From: Volvox africanus
Lineage: Eukaryota; Chlorophyta; Chlorophyceae; Chlamydomonadales; Volvocaceae
Assembly: GCA_030268105.1 (NCBI GenBank)
Contig: BSDZ01000013.1
Location: forward strand, 1,655,001-1,719,000
Direction: 5' to 3'
DNA: 64,000 bases
The position numbers were made by a program, and so were the translations under genes. The number at the start of each line of letters is the position of its first letter. The stretch's first letter is position 1. This document shows, piece after piece, positions 47,101 to 59,700 of the stretch. Below the pieces are notes generated by a model. It did not search any database and was not told where the DNA came from. It saw only the letters and a list, made by a program, of their open reading frames with translations.

Positions 47101-50100
47101 CAAATAAATTTGGAAAGTTAAAAGCGCCGACGGGGTCGTCCAGCCCCGGTTTGTTGCTTATCATACCCTTATCTTCCTTCCCCATGTCTTTCCCCTCTCC
47201 CTCTCCCGGTCTTTTTAGTTGGGTTTCGGTGCAATCCAGTGAAGCCCCTTCCGACACACACCGTTCAGGCGACCGAAGAAGATGCAGGCCAGGCAGTAAA
47301 GCGGCAGCAAGTTGATGATGAACGAGTAACCGCCCCAGGACATTACCATATAGCCGTACGACGCCACTAGAACCACCGCATCCACGAGGCTGCCCGAGTT
47401 CACGGTCTGGAACGCGTTCACGGCAACAAGTGGCACGGATAAACTCCACTTTGTCAGAAACTGAAAACGCCACTTGGTCAGACCAGGTGTGCTCAAATGA
47501 CCACCGGACCAACCAACCGACCGCACAGGGGCATGGTAACTTAAGACCTGGGACCATTGAGTTCACCTCCGCAGGACGACGCGACAATTTATAAATTTAC
47601 GTTCTCCTTCCGCCACAGCAGTCCCATTCCTATGCTTTTCTTGTCCTTCGACGACTCTCTTTACATTCCGGGTCCATACACGTACCCAATAATGATTCCA
47701 TTTTTATGAACCTTTCGTTCGGGCTAGCAACAGTGTCTTCCGGGCTGCCACTGGCCCCTTACCTTTACGAACCAATAAAACACATTCACCAGTGCGAAGA
47801 TCGCCACGCCCTCATTATCGAACGACCCAGCAACTGAACGGGAGATATACGACGGTACGATCGCCACGAAGAACGCCGCCAGCAGGCCAGCGCCATGGGA
47901 ACGCGCCTACACGAGAGACATGAACCCCATTGCATGGCACCGAGCACAACAAGATACAACTTTTTGGTAATCCATTTTTTATTTATAAGAATATGTTTTT
48001 CCAATGCACGTGCGTGTGTACATGTGTTTTGCAAGAAGGAGCATCTCTTCATTCGTTACGATGCATCTTGGGACCACACCCGACGGAGCTCAAGGGGTAA
48101 CGATTCCAGGTCAAGAAGCTTCCAGGGCCATTGTCTACAGCCAAAGAGAGTGCGGGTGGGAGAACGCCTTTGCCTGCCTCCCAATCCCCGCATAAGGCTG
48201 TAATGTATTGCACTCCCTTCACCAGCGCGCGAAGTGGAGGCCACCCAGGTTTTGTCATTGAGACCTCCAGTAGACAGAACAAAGGCCTCCTATGGTGTCA
48301 TGTTATTTTGTCATTACAGACATGCGGGGGTTAGCAGTAGAGTGCGGGCCCAGGATCAAAACTCATCCCAGTTCGCGTACCTGTGAAACCAGACCATAAC
48401 AGGCCAACGCGCAGAACGCTGAGAACAGCGGCGCTGTAAGCACGCACACCTGAAGCGACAAGGCGGTGCGTTCGGGGATAGAGTTCCAAAAAAGAGGGGT
48501 TCCAAAAACATGAAAAACTCAAGGATTGGATAAGTTCACAGTACCAGGGATGATATAGACCGAGAGAGCGAGTTTCTAACCCCAACAGGCTGCGTGTGCA
48601 ATAGCCTCCAATATCGCTGATACTGTCGACCTCCTTTTCTCTGCTACAGCGGCTCCCAGGATAACATGCAAAGTCCGCATCTAAGTGGATTCCATGGATA
48701 GGTGCACCGATCCTCTCAGGCCCAGAGTGGGAAGGCATCATGAGGCATGACGCGGTACGGGCCCTTACTTATGAACGGAAGCCGAAAATGATGTGACAAT
48801 AACGGCGCCCGATCCTTGTAAGGAAATCCAGATGGCTACACAGAGCTGCCTCTTGGAAAAACCCATCAGCGCTCCCGGTGGCACGAGGCACCTCTCTCCT
48901 TACCTACTTACTTCAAAACCCTATCAGAAAAGGTGTTTGTTTGTTTGTTTGCCCGGCTCCCTACCCGTGCCGCCACACAAGCAAAAAGCGCCTTTGGGTG
49001 CTGTAGTTGCTGGCAGCTCTCTGACGCCGATGAAAGGAGCGCAATATGTCGCCTAGTTTCGACTCCAGGCAGGCAAACTGCCTTGCACCGTGGCAAGAGG
49101 CCTTGTTGCCATCCCGCACCAACCCCGACCTCGATGAAACCCATTTCCTGCGCACCCTAATTATGTACATTGCCTACTTGGGCATCAGAACGCTTTACCC
49201 CTTCTGGCTCCTCTACTTTCACCCAATTAAGTTCTTGCATCTGTTGGCATGTAACCACGATGCAAGGAACCTGTGCTAGGAGCTGAGGACCATCCAACCT
49301 ACGCTTGCACCACGGCTTTAGGCACGCACCTCTTGCACGTGGATGGGAATATGGAAGAAGTGGAGTATTCGATAAATGGTTCCCGCTGTGAAGATAAGGC
49401 CCTGTCAGTAGAAGAGCGGGAGGTCGCAACGGAGGGCGCAAGGGACGCCGACGGGGTGTGAGCTGGGAGCCCACAAACATGCGACGTTGGGACCGCAACG
49501 TGAACGCCATAAAATCCACACGGGAACCCCTTTTTCGTATGAGCGCAAGATGCGTACGAAAGGAAACTTACGCGCTGACAAGGATCTAGAATTAATAATG
49601 TGTGCATCAGATAAAATATCGTCTGGCAGGTACGGTCGCGGAGACCTAGGATGGCCCGGGTAGGCATACGGAGCTCATAGGACAACGTGCGTGTTCAGAA
49701 CTAAAAGATGGTATTGATGTGTGATCATTACCATATATCCCTCCCTCATGAGGCAACAGTAGTTCGCATAAGCTGCAAAGCTGAACGTGTCAACCACTTC
49801 AACACGGAAACCATCTAAAAAGTCTATAATTTAACACCGTACAACAGTTAGTTATCTGCATCCTGCATTAAAATACATTAGGGTTCCCTTCTGATGTTAC
49901 CCAAATATAAAGTTTGCATGAGATGATCTTGAACGACCGCAACACAAGCGGCAACCTCGAACGAGATTTAGTTCTCCAAGTGTTCTTACCGGATAAACAG
50001 TTCCACCGATCACGCGTCCAAGGGGGTACCAAGTCCGGTCGTCGAACCAGTTCCACATTTCGTAGAATCCCTCTTTCGTCAAAAACTGGGTAACCCGATA

Positions 50101-50334
50101 GTTAAAGTAGGGGTCAAACTCGTGGATAACACTTTCATACTTCACAATAGAGAATAAGCGTACGCTGAATGCTAGGACACATATACCAGTAAGTGCAAGG
50201 TATTTGCTGGCCGCTGCCAGCTTGGCGTAGAGCCGCATCTTGACGACTCCCTTAATAAAATGCACCAAAGGTATCAGATAACTATTTTTAAGTGACCTCG
50301 CTGTCATAGATTGAAACTGTGTTGGCTTTGCCAT
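41119..50334 (-). CDS. STT3: Oligosaccharyltransferase catalytic subunit STT3
   Basis: Exons: 50334-49990, 49401-49330, 48449-48381, 47906-47763, 47406-47262, 46967-46677, 46080-45943, 45444-45356, 45047-44956, 44652-44478, 44056-43878, 43575-43497, 42768-42637, 42133-42004, 41772-41667, 41335-41119. They sum to 2,403 nt, or 800 aa, close to plant STT3. The protein transfers the lipid-linked glycan to Asn in N-X-S/T sequons in the ER lumen. Motifs: [16 protein letters not shown], the SVSEHQP loop, the multi-pass N-terminal domain, WWDYGYQ, VDNNTWN, and the DK-type stretch [16 protein letters not shown]. Odd points: a Gly/Ala/Pro/Ser-rich linker (exon 44652-44478) lies before the last membrane helix, the acceptor of the following exon could be 12 bases further in, and the intron 42769-43496 contains a long palindrome. 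The downstream neighbour on the same strand is the CPR5-like gene's 3' end. Confidence 0.95.
42827..43415. repeat. Perfect palindrome (242-bp arms, 105-bp spacer) inside an STT3 intron
   Basis: Left arm 42827-43068 is the reverse complement of right arm 43174-43415, and I found no mismatch by eye. Both arms lie within the 728-base intron between the STT3 exons at 43575-43497 and 42768-42637. The ends read CAGTAATGAAG...CTTCATTACTG. No clear target-site duplication flanks it. It could be a foldback/MITE-like element, a recent inverted duplication or an assembly artefact. In the pre-mRNA it would fold into a long double-stranded hairpin. Confidence 0.93.
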
Positions 50335-51417
50335 GCTTGGCCGTACTGTGCCGTACGTATTTTGCGGAAGTGGCGCACGGAAATCCGGGCCTCTCCTCGA
50401 AAGTTTGTACGTTTCTCACGCATCTGTATGGGCCATTTGATCATGACCTCGGCGGCTCAAGTCATTAGAACCCTCGCCAGGCGACAAACGCCGGGAGTTT
50501 TCCACGATCAACAATGCGCGCGGGTTCTTAGGGTATCGGCTACAAAACGCCTAAGCAGAAACCGAATGTATCGTTACATGTCGCTCTATAACGTAGTTAC
50601 TAGCATCATGACAGCCCTCAAAACCTGAATTCATAGCTATCGACTATGTGCTCACAGGTGTCAAGATGCGCGAAGCTTTTCCCATGCACGCAGCCCAGTA
50701 AATTAGGACGCCCATGCACTTTTGACTATTACAAATGGGACGGCGCACACGATACCCCGCCAGTAACAATGCCTCTTCCCGGCAAAGGAGGAAGCATCAA
50801 AGACACAAGGCCGTATGAATTTGATGACCAGCTTTTGGGACGCGTAAAATGTCCTTCCGCAACGCAGTGTTCGGCACTTGTGTAAGCTACACTTAATGTA
50901 TCGAATTGCAGTGGATGCTGTACTACGCGAGACTTATTAAAAAAAGGGAGGCTCCGGTCGCTCGGTCCTATCGCGAAGACCACCCATAAAATAGTTACTC
51001 GCATAATCAAGACTCGTCATCATCGCGGCATTGAGACGTATTCTCAAGAATGTAACGCAGGGCCCCGTTACTCCAACCCCCTTTTTCTCTAACCGAGAAC
51101 CGTCAATCTTGCCGTACTATGGCTGCTAATATCTACTCGCTTCATGCCAGCAAGCACCATATACCGATATGTTGGTAGGATGTGAAACATCATCGTTGAT
51201 ATAAGAAAGAATAGTCATTGCAAGTACGCAGATACAGCATCACGCAGAGGCCAAAGAATAAAATATATGTGATTCACGAGGCGAGGCACGTTAATGGCTC
51301 ACGGGTGATCACGATACATAAACCAAACTCTGAAAGAATGGCCAGTTCATGTAATACGCACGAGTTGGCAACCCTGCTGAACGACCAAGCAACGCAGCCT
51401 TCGCTCGGTTCCCTTAC
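50335..51417. other. Between STT3 and the CPR5-like gene
   Basis: This contains the STT3 5' leader/promoter and the unlocated last exon and 3' UTR of the CPR5-like gene (a donor reading GTAAGG follows 51418). Several candidate acceptors exist but none gives a persuasive tail. A TGTAA on the minus strand lies at 50729-50733. Confidence 0.45.
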
Positions 51418-54141
51418 AGGAACCCAATCAGCGCCGCCACACTGCCAGCCACATGGAGCCAGCAGTCCTGGATCCAGATGTGCACTGGGAGCACGGCGTC
51501 GGTGAAGGCCATCACCACGACCAGTACCGGGGCGTGCATTAAGGCCATGGCCGCCACCTGCAGCCAACCGCCTACTAGCTGCTTCAAGTGCAGTGCGTAA
51601 CCGGCGGCGCACCAGGCCCACCAGCCGGCCAGCCACACGGTCCAGTGTCCTCCAAGGAAGTAGACTGTCAGGGAAGCCGCCATTCCCCACAAACCGCAGA
51701 TCAGCAGCGGCAAATCTAAGCGCCAGGAGCGGCGCATGTCCAAAACGGAAATCCGCATCACCATCGGGAGAAGGACGAAGGCCATTAGCAGGACGCCCAC
51801 CGACTGGAAGCCTGTCAAGGGGAGAAAGAAACGTGTGGACTGTACGAGGTCTGAAAGTGTGAGGAGGAACCAGAACCACACCAGACATGAAAGCGATAAG
51901 GCCAAGTACGGGATGAGCAGGGCGGACAGAACATATACATGCATGACTGGGCAGGAAAATTCAATTGTACAATTCGCCAAACAGGTCATCTTCCCATATC
52001 CACGCACCCCTTCATCGGGTCCTCTGTTTTCCTGAGCTTGTCCAACCAACTACCAACAAATGCTCACCTAGCTCGCGGCCATTGCGAATCCACATCTGCA
52101 ACAGTGGCAGTAGCTTTGCACCAAGCAGCTCGGACATCTTGTCGACTGTCCAGCCCCACACCCAGGGACCGAGCGACCAGCTCTTCGGGTTAATGGCCCA
52201 TGAGCCGACGGACGTGGAGGATGACGAGGCGGCAGAGGATGCGGCCGGGGACTCGGGTGTGCGTACGGTGCCATACTGGGAGTAGGTCCTGTGCGCGGAG
52301 GTGGGTTAGGAAACACACGTGCGGGTCTGGCGCTTCAAATAGGGCGAAGAGCAGCAGGTAATGAGCTAACAAAGTAGTGTCGTTCAACGTCACCTCTGCC
52401 TCACATAATGAACAGCTTTCATGTTCGTCCACCGGTGCGTAACGCAAATACTGGGACCACTTGGCAATCAGCAGCAGCTCAAGAGTCAAAGCTTCCTTCG
52501 TATCGCATATTCCGTCGTCTGGCGTAATTGATCATGTGCAGACCGTGATGAAATTCTCGGATGGTCGCTACACCGGCGCGCATGAGCACAGGCCAGACAG
52601 CTTTGACGATATTCGTACCTCCTCGCGCAATACTTTCACACTAGACTGGCCCGCTGCTTCCTCACCTGACACCCCCCCCCCCATATTGCCACAACGCCAA
52701 GCAACCCTCGTACCGGGCCACATCCCTCAGGCGAACCAGCCGAATGGTGACGAGCACCAGAGTAGCCCATGCAAATATCACTCCTCGCTGGAAAGGGGAG
52801 GACGATAGTGTCAGAAAAGGGCTCAGAAAATCAGGACACTTGAGCATGAACGGTACCTTCCTACGGCCACATATTGCCGTAGGAAGGTACAGTTCCTTAG
52901 GACTCAACATAAACACCTCGGCCAGGTCATCGTGAACGGCTACAACCAGAGGGCGACGTGAGTGGCAACGGTGCAAAATCTAAAGCTAGGACGGGCGCGG
53001 CTCAGGCGGTGCATGTGTGGCAGAAAGCCCACCTGCATGGCGATGGTCATCATCCCCTGGTGCACTTTAAGCAACTTGAACTGGCGGGTCAAAACAGCCG
53101 TCTCCTGCACAGTTGTGCGCAGTTGCTGCATGTTCTGAGCAGTCACCATCGTTGCTTCTGTCATAACCGTCATATTCCTAAACAGCAGCAGCACGGATTC
53201 AGGTGTGAGGGGAAAAGGAAATCGACGACAACGCGAATTAGTCCCAATGTCCAAAATGTGGAGCTGTTCGTGAAGCGGGTGCCCGGGAGGACACAGCGCG
53301 CAGGCCGCACGCACGCAGCTCAATCTCTCATGGTTGCTGCTTACTTGTCGGCGTTGAAATTCATTTGTTGCATGACGGTGTACAAAACATTATATCACTC
53401 ACAAGCACACAATTGGTTCGGCCAATGGGTTGTCGTGACATCCCGAATTTCTGCCTCGCCCCCGTTGCTGCACGTATCACCGCCGTATCGCCGTATACAT
53501 ACAGGAGTCGCGCGCTTACCTTTCTATGATTCGCTGCATGTTGGACGCCTGCTCGTTCTGCAGCTGCATGAACCGATCGAACTGTCGCTGCTGCTGCAGC
53601 TGGAGGACTGCAATTGTCCTCAACATAGCCACTGCGCCTACCTGCGACTGGTGCAATTGCTCAAACAAATTTCAGTTAGACCAGGGTCCAGTTATCAAAA
53701 CGCGCCGGTGCGATGTGCTCTGCTGTGTAAATGACCTACCTCATAGCCGGCGGGCAGCAGAAGGTCGAGTGGATAATGCGGACCTTGGGTGTTCATACGC
53801 GCTTCCGCCATGACACCATACATAGTTTCGGCATGAAATGAAACCAATTGCTTCACCGGCATCTCGATAATCTCGATGCCCTCGGGAAGGCCAGACGGGG
53901 ACTTCGGCGGTCGTTCGGCGCCCGCACTCGCTCTCTCCACCGCAGTCGAAAGCACATTTTCACCATTATCAACGACGGTGCACTTTTCCGCGTTGGATAA
54001 AAATGGTGCATGTTTCTGAGGTTGCACTGCAGGCATGTCGATGGCCGGTCCGATGACCTTGTTGGGCCCTTGACGAGCATCGTCCGGACTTTCGCCGGCC
54101 ATGGCTGTTGAAAGCAGAAGGTCACCATGCGTGGACATCAT
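51418..54141 (-). CDS. Multi-pass membrane protein, CPR5-like (C-terminus not located)
   Basis: Exons found: 54141-53740, 53641-53520, 53177-53033, 52787-52714, 52288-52068, 51811-51418, phases consistent, 452 codons plus two bases. A short last exon downstream is missing. The order of parts resembles plant CPR5, a nuclear-envelope/nucleoporin membrane protein in plant immunity and cell-cycle control: a soluble N-terminus, a Gln/Met-rich coiled coil (LQLQQQRQFDRFMQLQNEQA; ETAVLTRQFKLLKVHQ), a membrane helix (VIFAWATLVLVTIRLV), a Trp-rich loop (WSLGPWVWGWTVDKMSELL), then about four helices including YFLGGHWTVWLAGWWAWC and a motif ending VHIWIQDCWLHVAGSVAALIGFL. CPR5 has comparable LGG..WL..W and YW..R segments. 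Similarity is by pattern only, so another tetraspan family is possible. The double ATG at 54141 was taken as start; an upstream exon is not excluded. Confidence 0.6.
52853..52890. repeat. 15-bp perfect hairpin in an intron
   Basis: GTACCTTCCTACGGC and its exact reverse complement are separated by 8 bases, in the intron between the CPR5-like exons ending 53033 and starting 52787. It is too short to classify; it could be a structural element or chance. Confidence 0.75.
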
Positions 54142-55007
54142 CAACGAGGAATCACAGTATGTTATTAAAGGTTTGCCGATAAAGCTTGCGCAGCGCGTCA
54201 TGACAAATCTTGGGCCGCAGAAACACGGGACAAGCATCCATGAACAAAAACCAGCTACATCGAAATCAAATAGTTATATTGTGTTTTCAATTCCACCGAT
54301 ATTGTTAATCAGCGCTGACATACAAGCCGCTGTGAACTGCTAATTCCTCCTGCCATCAATCGGACGCTAGAACCAGGTGGTTTCCCGTACTCCGAGATGA
54401 AGAAGCGGTTAGCCTATAAGAGTCGTCACATGACATGCTTGAAGAAACCAAGGACGCGCCTAACCAGCAAGAAGGACATTTTAAACAGAGCACCCTTATG
54501 GTTCATAGGGACAATGTCCATCAGTAGTTGCCTTACCGTTAGAAACCATGAGTTCGTTGCAGTAGGTTGGGCTTCACGACTCGGATGGCCGCGGACTTGG
54601 CCTTGTCCCAAGGTAGCCGGTAGGGGGTTAGCAACAGTTATGTCCACCCTTGCTCTGATGCCGTCCTAACGTGCTATCGTAAAAACCTTATCATAAGGCA
54701 GTCAAAATATCACAGAGTACACAAACTTTCTTTCCACGGCCGCTTTAGTGAGCTTGCTGTGTACGGCGACAATGCCGTACTACACAGCAATCACTCATAA
54801 CATTCCAAAAGCGAGATAGTTTCATCCTGTAACAGCTTATATGTTTGAAGCGTCTTGATATGGTGCAGTGGATTACAGGTTGAAAATATTTGCTGTGAGC
54901 TGAGCGCGCCAAAAGACAGAAAACAATGATCAACATTTGCAGGCGGCTTGTAATAACGGACTGTCGTTTTCAATATGATAATCTTGAGCCCTGGTGTACC
55001 GCTCGTC

Positions 55008-55083
55008 TTTTGCAAGTAAATGTTATCGTATATGTAGGGATTTGATTTTTTGCAAGGCAATGTCATCGTATATGTAGGGATTC
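55008..55083. repeat. Tandem direct repeat, two ~35-base units
   Basis: TTTGCAA(G)...TATCGTATATGTAGGGATT occurs twice, 41 bases apart, with a few differences (GTAAATGTT versus GGCAATGTC). No function is evident. Confidence 0.8.
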
Positions 55084-55359
55084 CGCATGTCGGCATTTGC
55101 CGGGCTGCAGGTTCTCTTAGGACGAGACCATCCTTGCATCCTAATCTTAATAGCTGCAATCAACAAGTTGCTGTCAGCGAGATAACCCAATCATGATTGC
55201 CCCCAGCATGAAGACCGCTAAAGGCTGCCAAATCTCTCCCCTAAAAATGGCGCGAAAGCCCTCGCGAACTCGACGTGAAGCTTATTAGAAGCCCTAATAA
55301 ATAAGACAGTACCAGGAACCGCAACCAGGACCTCAGCCAACGCTGTGGCTATGCCGATG

Positions 55360-55593
55360 TGCCGTCAAGGGTGTCAAGGCCATCTCCGCAGCATCCCTTC
55401 AGTCCTGGAGGCCCTGCAATAGATGCGAGAGGTAGGGAAGAATACCATCTACAACCTGATCAAAGTGCACACATAGCTGCGGGCTGAGAAAGTATAGACG
55501 CACATCAACGCGCAGGAGGAGTCGGCGGCCCAGCTCTGCTCGGCCACGGGAGTGGTCTTAACGGCAACTACGACCAGCAAGCCTGGGGTTTAA
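55360..55593 (+). pseudogene. Decayed coding segment with three in-frame TAG codons
   Basis: From about 55360 to the TAA at 55591-55593 one frame stays protein-like (MREVGKNTIYNLIKVHT, THINAQEESAAQLCSATGVV) but is interrupted by TAG at 55420, 55474 and 55495. Each TAG sits where Gln (CAG) would fit, so single C-to-T changes explain all three. The codon choice otherwise matches genes nearby. I do not recognise the parent protein. It is most likely the 3' end of a gene copy that has lost function. Stop-codon readthrough is a remote alternative. Confidence 0.45.
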
Positions 55594-56742
55594 GCTAATT
55601 TAAAGTGTTGGAATGTTCGGTCCACTGTAAAGCTGATGATTTATTGAAGGAAAAAATGACGCCGGAGATAGATCATAGCGCTTGGCATGCAAGTGGGACG
55701 ATCGCGCACGGAGGAGGGATTGATTCCAGTTAGGGTCAGGTCTTCACCGACTCGTCCCAGGGTTTGCTACAGCTTGCGTTTGCCGGCGTAAGTCGGCGCA
55801 GCTGCTGGGCACATCTTAAGCTGACTGACGGCCCTGTGCAAGTCTACATACCGCCCAACTTCGTATGGCACAGATATGACTTTGTTAGTGCAATGCTGAT
55901 ACCGCTGCCAAAAGCAGCGTATGGTAGGCGCAAATCAGGGGAGAATGAAGGGACAATTGGTCTTCATTGGCGCGAACGAAGGGACGATGACTCTCAAGAG
56001 TCAAGCATACACCGACGGAATTAATTATTCAATCAGTAGGCGAGAGTGGTAACGAGCGCTGGTCAAAGAAGCAATACAGATCGATTCGTCATGAAATCGA
56101 CCCCCCAAATAAAGGGCCTCTATTACATCCACCGATTCCGGAGAAGGCGTTATATTAGATAGATAAGATCTTCTCCTCGGGATCATCTCTCTCTATGTTT
56201 TGAATCGGTTTCGTTGGTCACTTTTCCATCCTTTGGCATGACCCCCTATGTGCTTTGCGCAGGGCACGCACTTAGGATGGTCGGTCCCGGGGGTCACTGA
56301 CATTTAGTCGGTCCGCTGTGCTTTGTCATCACTTCCGCGTTTTTATTTGTTTAAATAAAATAATCTAATTAGGACCTCCTTCCGGGACTTGCATGGATGC
56401 CGTGCTGTTTCTTCATCGTCCCAGCAGATGCGTTACGTTCGTCTGAGCCTAGTGCTAGAGGCCTTATGCGCAAACTGGCCATCCTACACGATAAGTACGC
56501 TTTGCGCCCTTATAATGTTCGCATGGCAACAGCAGCCTATGTTTCTACATACTGACAAAGCCAAGTTGCGTTTGTATGACATCCGATAATATACAAGCGT
56601 TTCGCACGTCCGTAGCTAGTTTTGTGGCATCCCATCGGGTTTGACACGCAGCTACAGCATAACATATATCCTTTGCGCCTCTTGCAACGCTTGGGGTAAA
56701 CCAACACGCTGCAACATGACATGGTAACGTTTATTTGCATGT

Positions 56743-59700
56743 GCAGCCTGTGATCCGCATTTGCTATCGTGGCGGCGCACGCAGGATGGAGTCATCGTGG
56801 CGGGTTTGCCCTTAACTCCGAGTAGTACCTCATTCTCCACGCTCATTCAAGCAGCGCAAGTGCGATATCGGTTCAGATGCAAAGCCATTTATTAACCCAG
56901 TACTCATGACATGATGCCACGGTGGTCTCCTTCCCCTGGTGCTCGCAGCCATCGGGACCCACTGCTTCCAAGCCAGGCTACGGGGCAGGCTGGGGGACTC
57001 TTGGTTCGTACACCTCAACTACAGCACTAGCGCCTGCGCGATCCTAGTTGCTTGGAAGTCTGCGTCAACCTGTGACGCAAGATGGAAAGTTTCCACTCCG
57101 ACTCCGAGAGTGACTACAGTATGCTGGAGTCTCCGCGGCCCAGTGCTCAGACGCGAATGTTGGCAGATATGGTCCAAGGCCAGCTGACCGAGCTGGTGCT
57201 GCGGGGAGGCGCACAGCTGTCCCGGGTGCGTTTGTGAGGTGAACCTGGGTACTCACCTTACAGGTGGTGCGAGTAAAGCAGCAAAGCAGCGGTCGCTTGC
57301 TCTTTCCTCGCCCGTCTTGCTTTCCCCTGGACCTTTTTTTCGGGCCTCGTACGATTTGGCAATGACCCTCCGCTTCCCCTTTGACGCGCTTACACAACCA
57401 CATTGCAGTCCATTGGGTTCTGCTTGGAGGTGCTGGGCTTGGGCACCAGTCCCCCCGAGCATCAGCGTGCTGCGGCCAAGGAGATCATACGCCTTGCAAC
57501 GCACCGCAAGCTCCGACCCGCGGTGGACAACCTGCTGGTCATGAGGAGGCTGTGCCGGATAATTGAACTCACAGAGTCGGCGACGGCGCTTGAGCAAGCG
57601 GGAGAGGCGCTCTTTGCGATCGCTGACGATGCAGCCTGGCAAAGCAAGGTGACATCGAGCTCAGAAGTCAGGCCTTCCTCACCGTCCGAAAGTTGACCAC
57701 GTACCGTTTAGGCACCCGCAGATTCACAAGCTTGCATGTCCTACATCACGATTCGGCAAGTGCAGATCTGTGTGTCTCATGCCTCCTGTGATGCTGTGCT
57801 TAGTAAGTGATGTGCCCAAGGTCCCTACGTGATTAGTTTCTACTTTTTGTCGTGGACATTTGCCCTCTTCACATTCCTCAGGGCGGGAGCACTGTGGAGA
57901 TCCTCCGTGAGGCTCTCATTCGCTGTGTGGCCACCATTGGTCAGGTGGCTGAGACTGCTGCGGTGGTGCAAGACGGCGTCAAAAAGGGAACGGAGCAACC
58001 ATCTAGACCTGAAGCAACACCGTCCATGGATGCAGACCAAACAGCCCTGGCAGTCGCCGCCGCTGCCATGTTGAGGTCTTCGGTTCTGCACCTGCTCAAT
58101 ACCGCTCGGCTCATAGAGGCAGCCCGCGCACTGGCGGCTTGCATCGCCTGTGGCTGCGATGACCGTAACGTCCTCTCCAGCCTGATCGCCGTTGTGAGGC
58201 ATGGACCCACTGATGAAGACCGTGTTGACGTGGGAGGGGCTGCGCTGGGATGTCAGGGTATGGTGGCGGCGCTGCTCAAGGCCGTGGCATCAGGTACCCA
58301 GTCCATCCTACTTTCGCGAGATGCAGAGCATGCGAGGGGTTGTGGTGAGGTTGCAAACAGCAACAAGGACGGCCCAAATGGCGCGTCTGTAGGCGGCAGC
58401 AGCAGTGGTGGTGACGCGGGGGCAGCATGCTCCGGGACTACTTCCATCCAGCTGTCGACTTCCGCCCAAGTCGCCGTTTCATGCCTAATGCACGTGCTCG
58501 ATGCTTGTACAGCAACCCGTCAGTCCATCACGGCGGCAGTTGCACTTGATGAAGCAGCGGCTGTGTTGCTACCTCTGCTGCAGCTTCCGGCTGATGAGGC
58601 TGCCCGTGCGTTGCATGCCCTCCTAATACTTACGGCCCTGAGCACCCGCGCTGACGTCTCCCCCGACGTGAAGCCCATGGCAACTGCCTTTGGAGCAAGC
58701 GATGGCCAGCAGCACGTTAATCCAGCCGCTGTTCTCAGCGCTGCAAATGTGCTCCTTGCAGACGGTGCTGCCCGAGACTTTTGTGACGGGGCCTGTGCGA
58801 CAGCACTCCTGCGCCTCATCGCTGTCCTCTTGGAGGGGAACAGGCTCACCGTGGAGCAGCTGCTTAGCGGGGCTGCGGGCCTTATATCAGCGGCAAGTGG
58901 GGTCATCCTGGGGAAAGCGCCGGAGGTGACCTGGTGTGGGCTCCTCAGCTCAGTGACTGGCCAGGTTGGCAGCACACCTGCTACTCAGTATCCTGAGGTG
59001 CTGAGGTCGGCCGCGGTTGAGCTTGCCTTGCGCATACTGGAATGGACGTCTGCGAGGTGGCAGGATGACGGTTACGACGAAGCGCTTTGGGCTGAGATAG
59101 ACCGCTTGCTACAACCCGCTGACATTTCTAACACTCTCATCGCGAGCTTGACATTGAAAGAGAAGGCTACTGATCAGCAGGGCTCCTTACTGCTTACTAG
59201 CAGCCGACGAGTCTGGTGTCTCGTGTACAGCATGTGCTTTTCTCCTCCTCAGCCTAGTTGGGTGGCATCCAACATGAGGTGCGATACACATTGAATTCAG
59301 CCAGAGAATAGCTTCGACTTTCCGACCCTCTGCATGTTATGGAGCGTTCCATGCATGCTGCGACCTGCTCAGGCGCCGTTCCCTGCTTTCATCTTTTCAC
59401 GAGAGACGTTTGACCATGGCTTCCAGCTGCTATGTATCGTTTCCTGAGTGCGTTCCGCTGCTGTGTGTTACCTTCCCCGCTGGTTGTAGTGGCCTGACGA
59501 AGATGATCACGACGCTCGAGGGTGCGCTAAAGCCCGGTAGTTCCTCCGAGCAAGGGGTCACCTCTCATCGCGATGTCCTACAGCTGGCTGTCATGCTGGT
59601 ACTGTGCTTATGGTCAGGGGCCGTGGTTAACCGATGTACCAGGAAGAACGAACAGGACTTTGTGGCAGCCCTGCTCAGGCTTATCACTGCTGCCCTGCAG

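Larger units (their letters stand above)
54142..56742. other. Upstream of the CPR5-like gene to duplication copy B
   Basis: This contains the CPR5-like promoter side, a 41-base direct repeat (55008-55083) and a decayed coding segment (55360-55593), both listed separately. The rest holds only short unsupported frames. Confidence 0.45.

Noticed and set aside
48770..48880. Possible second STT3 exon with hydrophobic sequence on the minus strand
   Set aside because: The exon at 49401-49330 fits both phase and the conserved [19 protein letters not shown] segment, closing the gap without it.
52190..52489. Extra CPR5-like exon (ELLLIAKWSQYLRYAP frame)
   Set aside because: The exons at 52787-52714 and 52288-52068 join directly in phase, and this frame has no matching acceptor.
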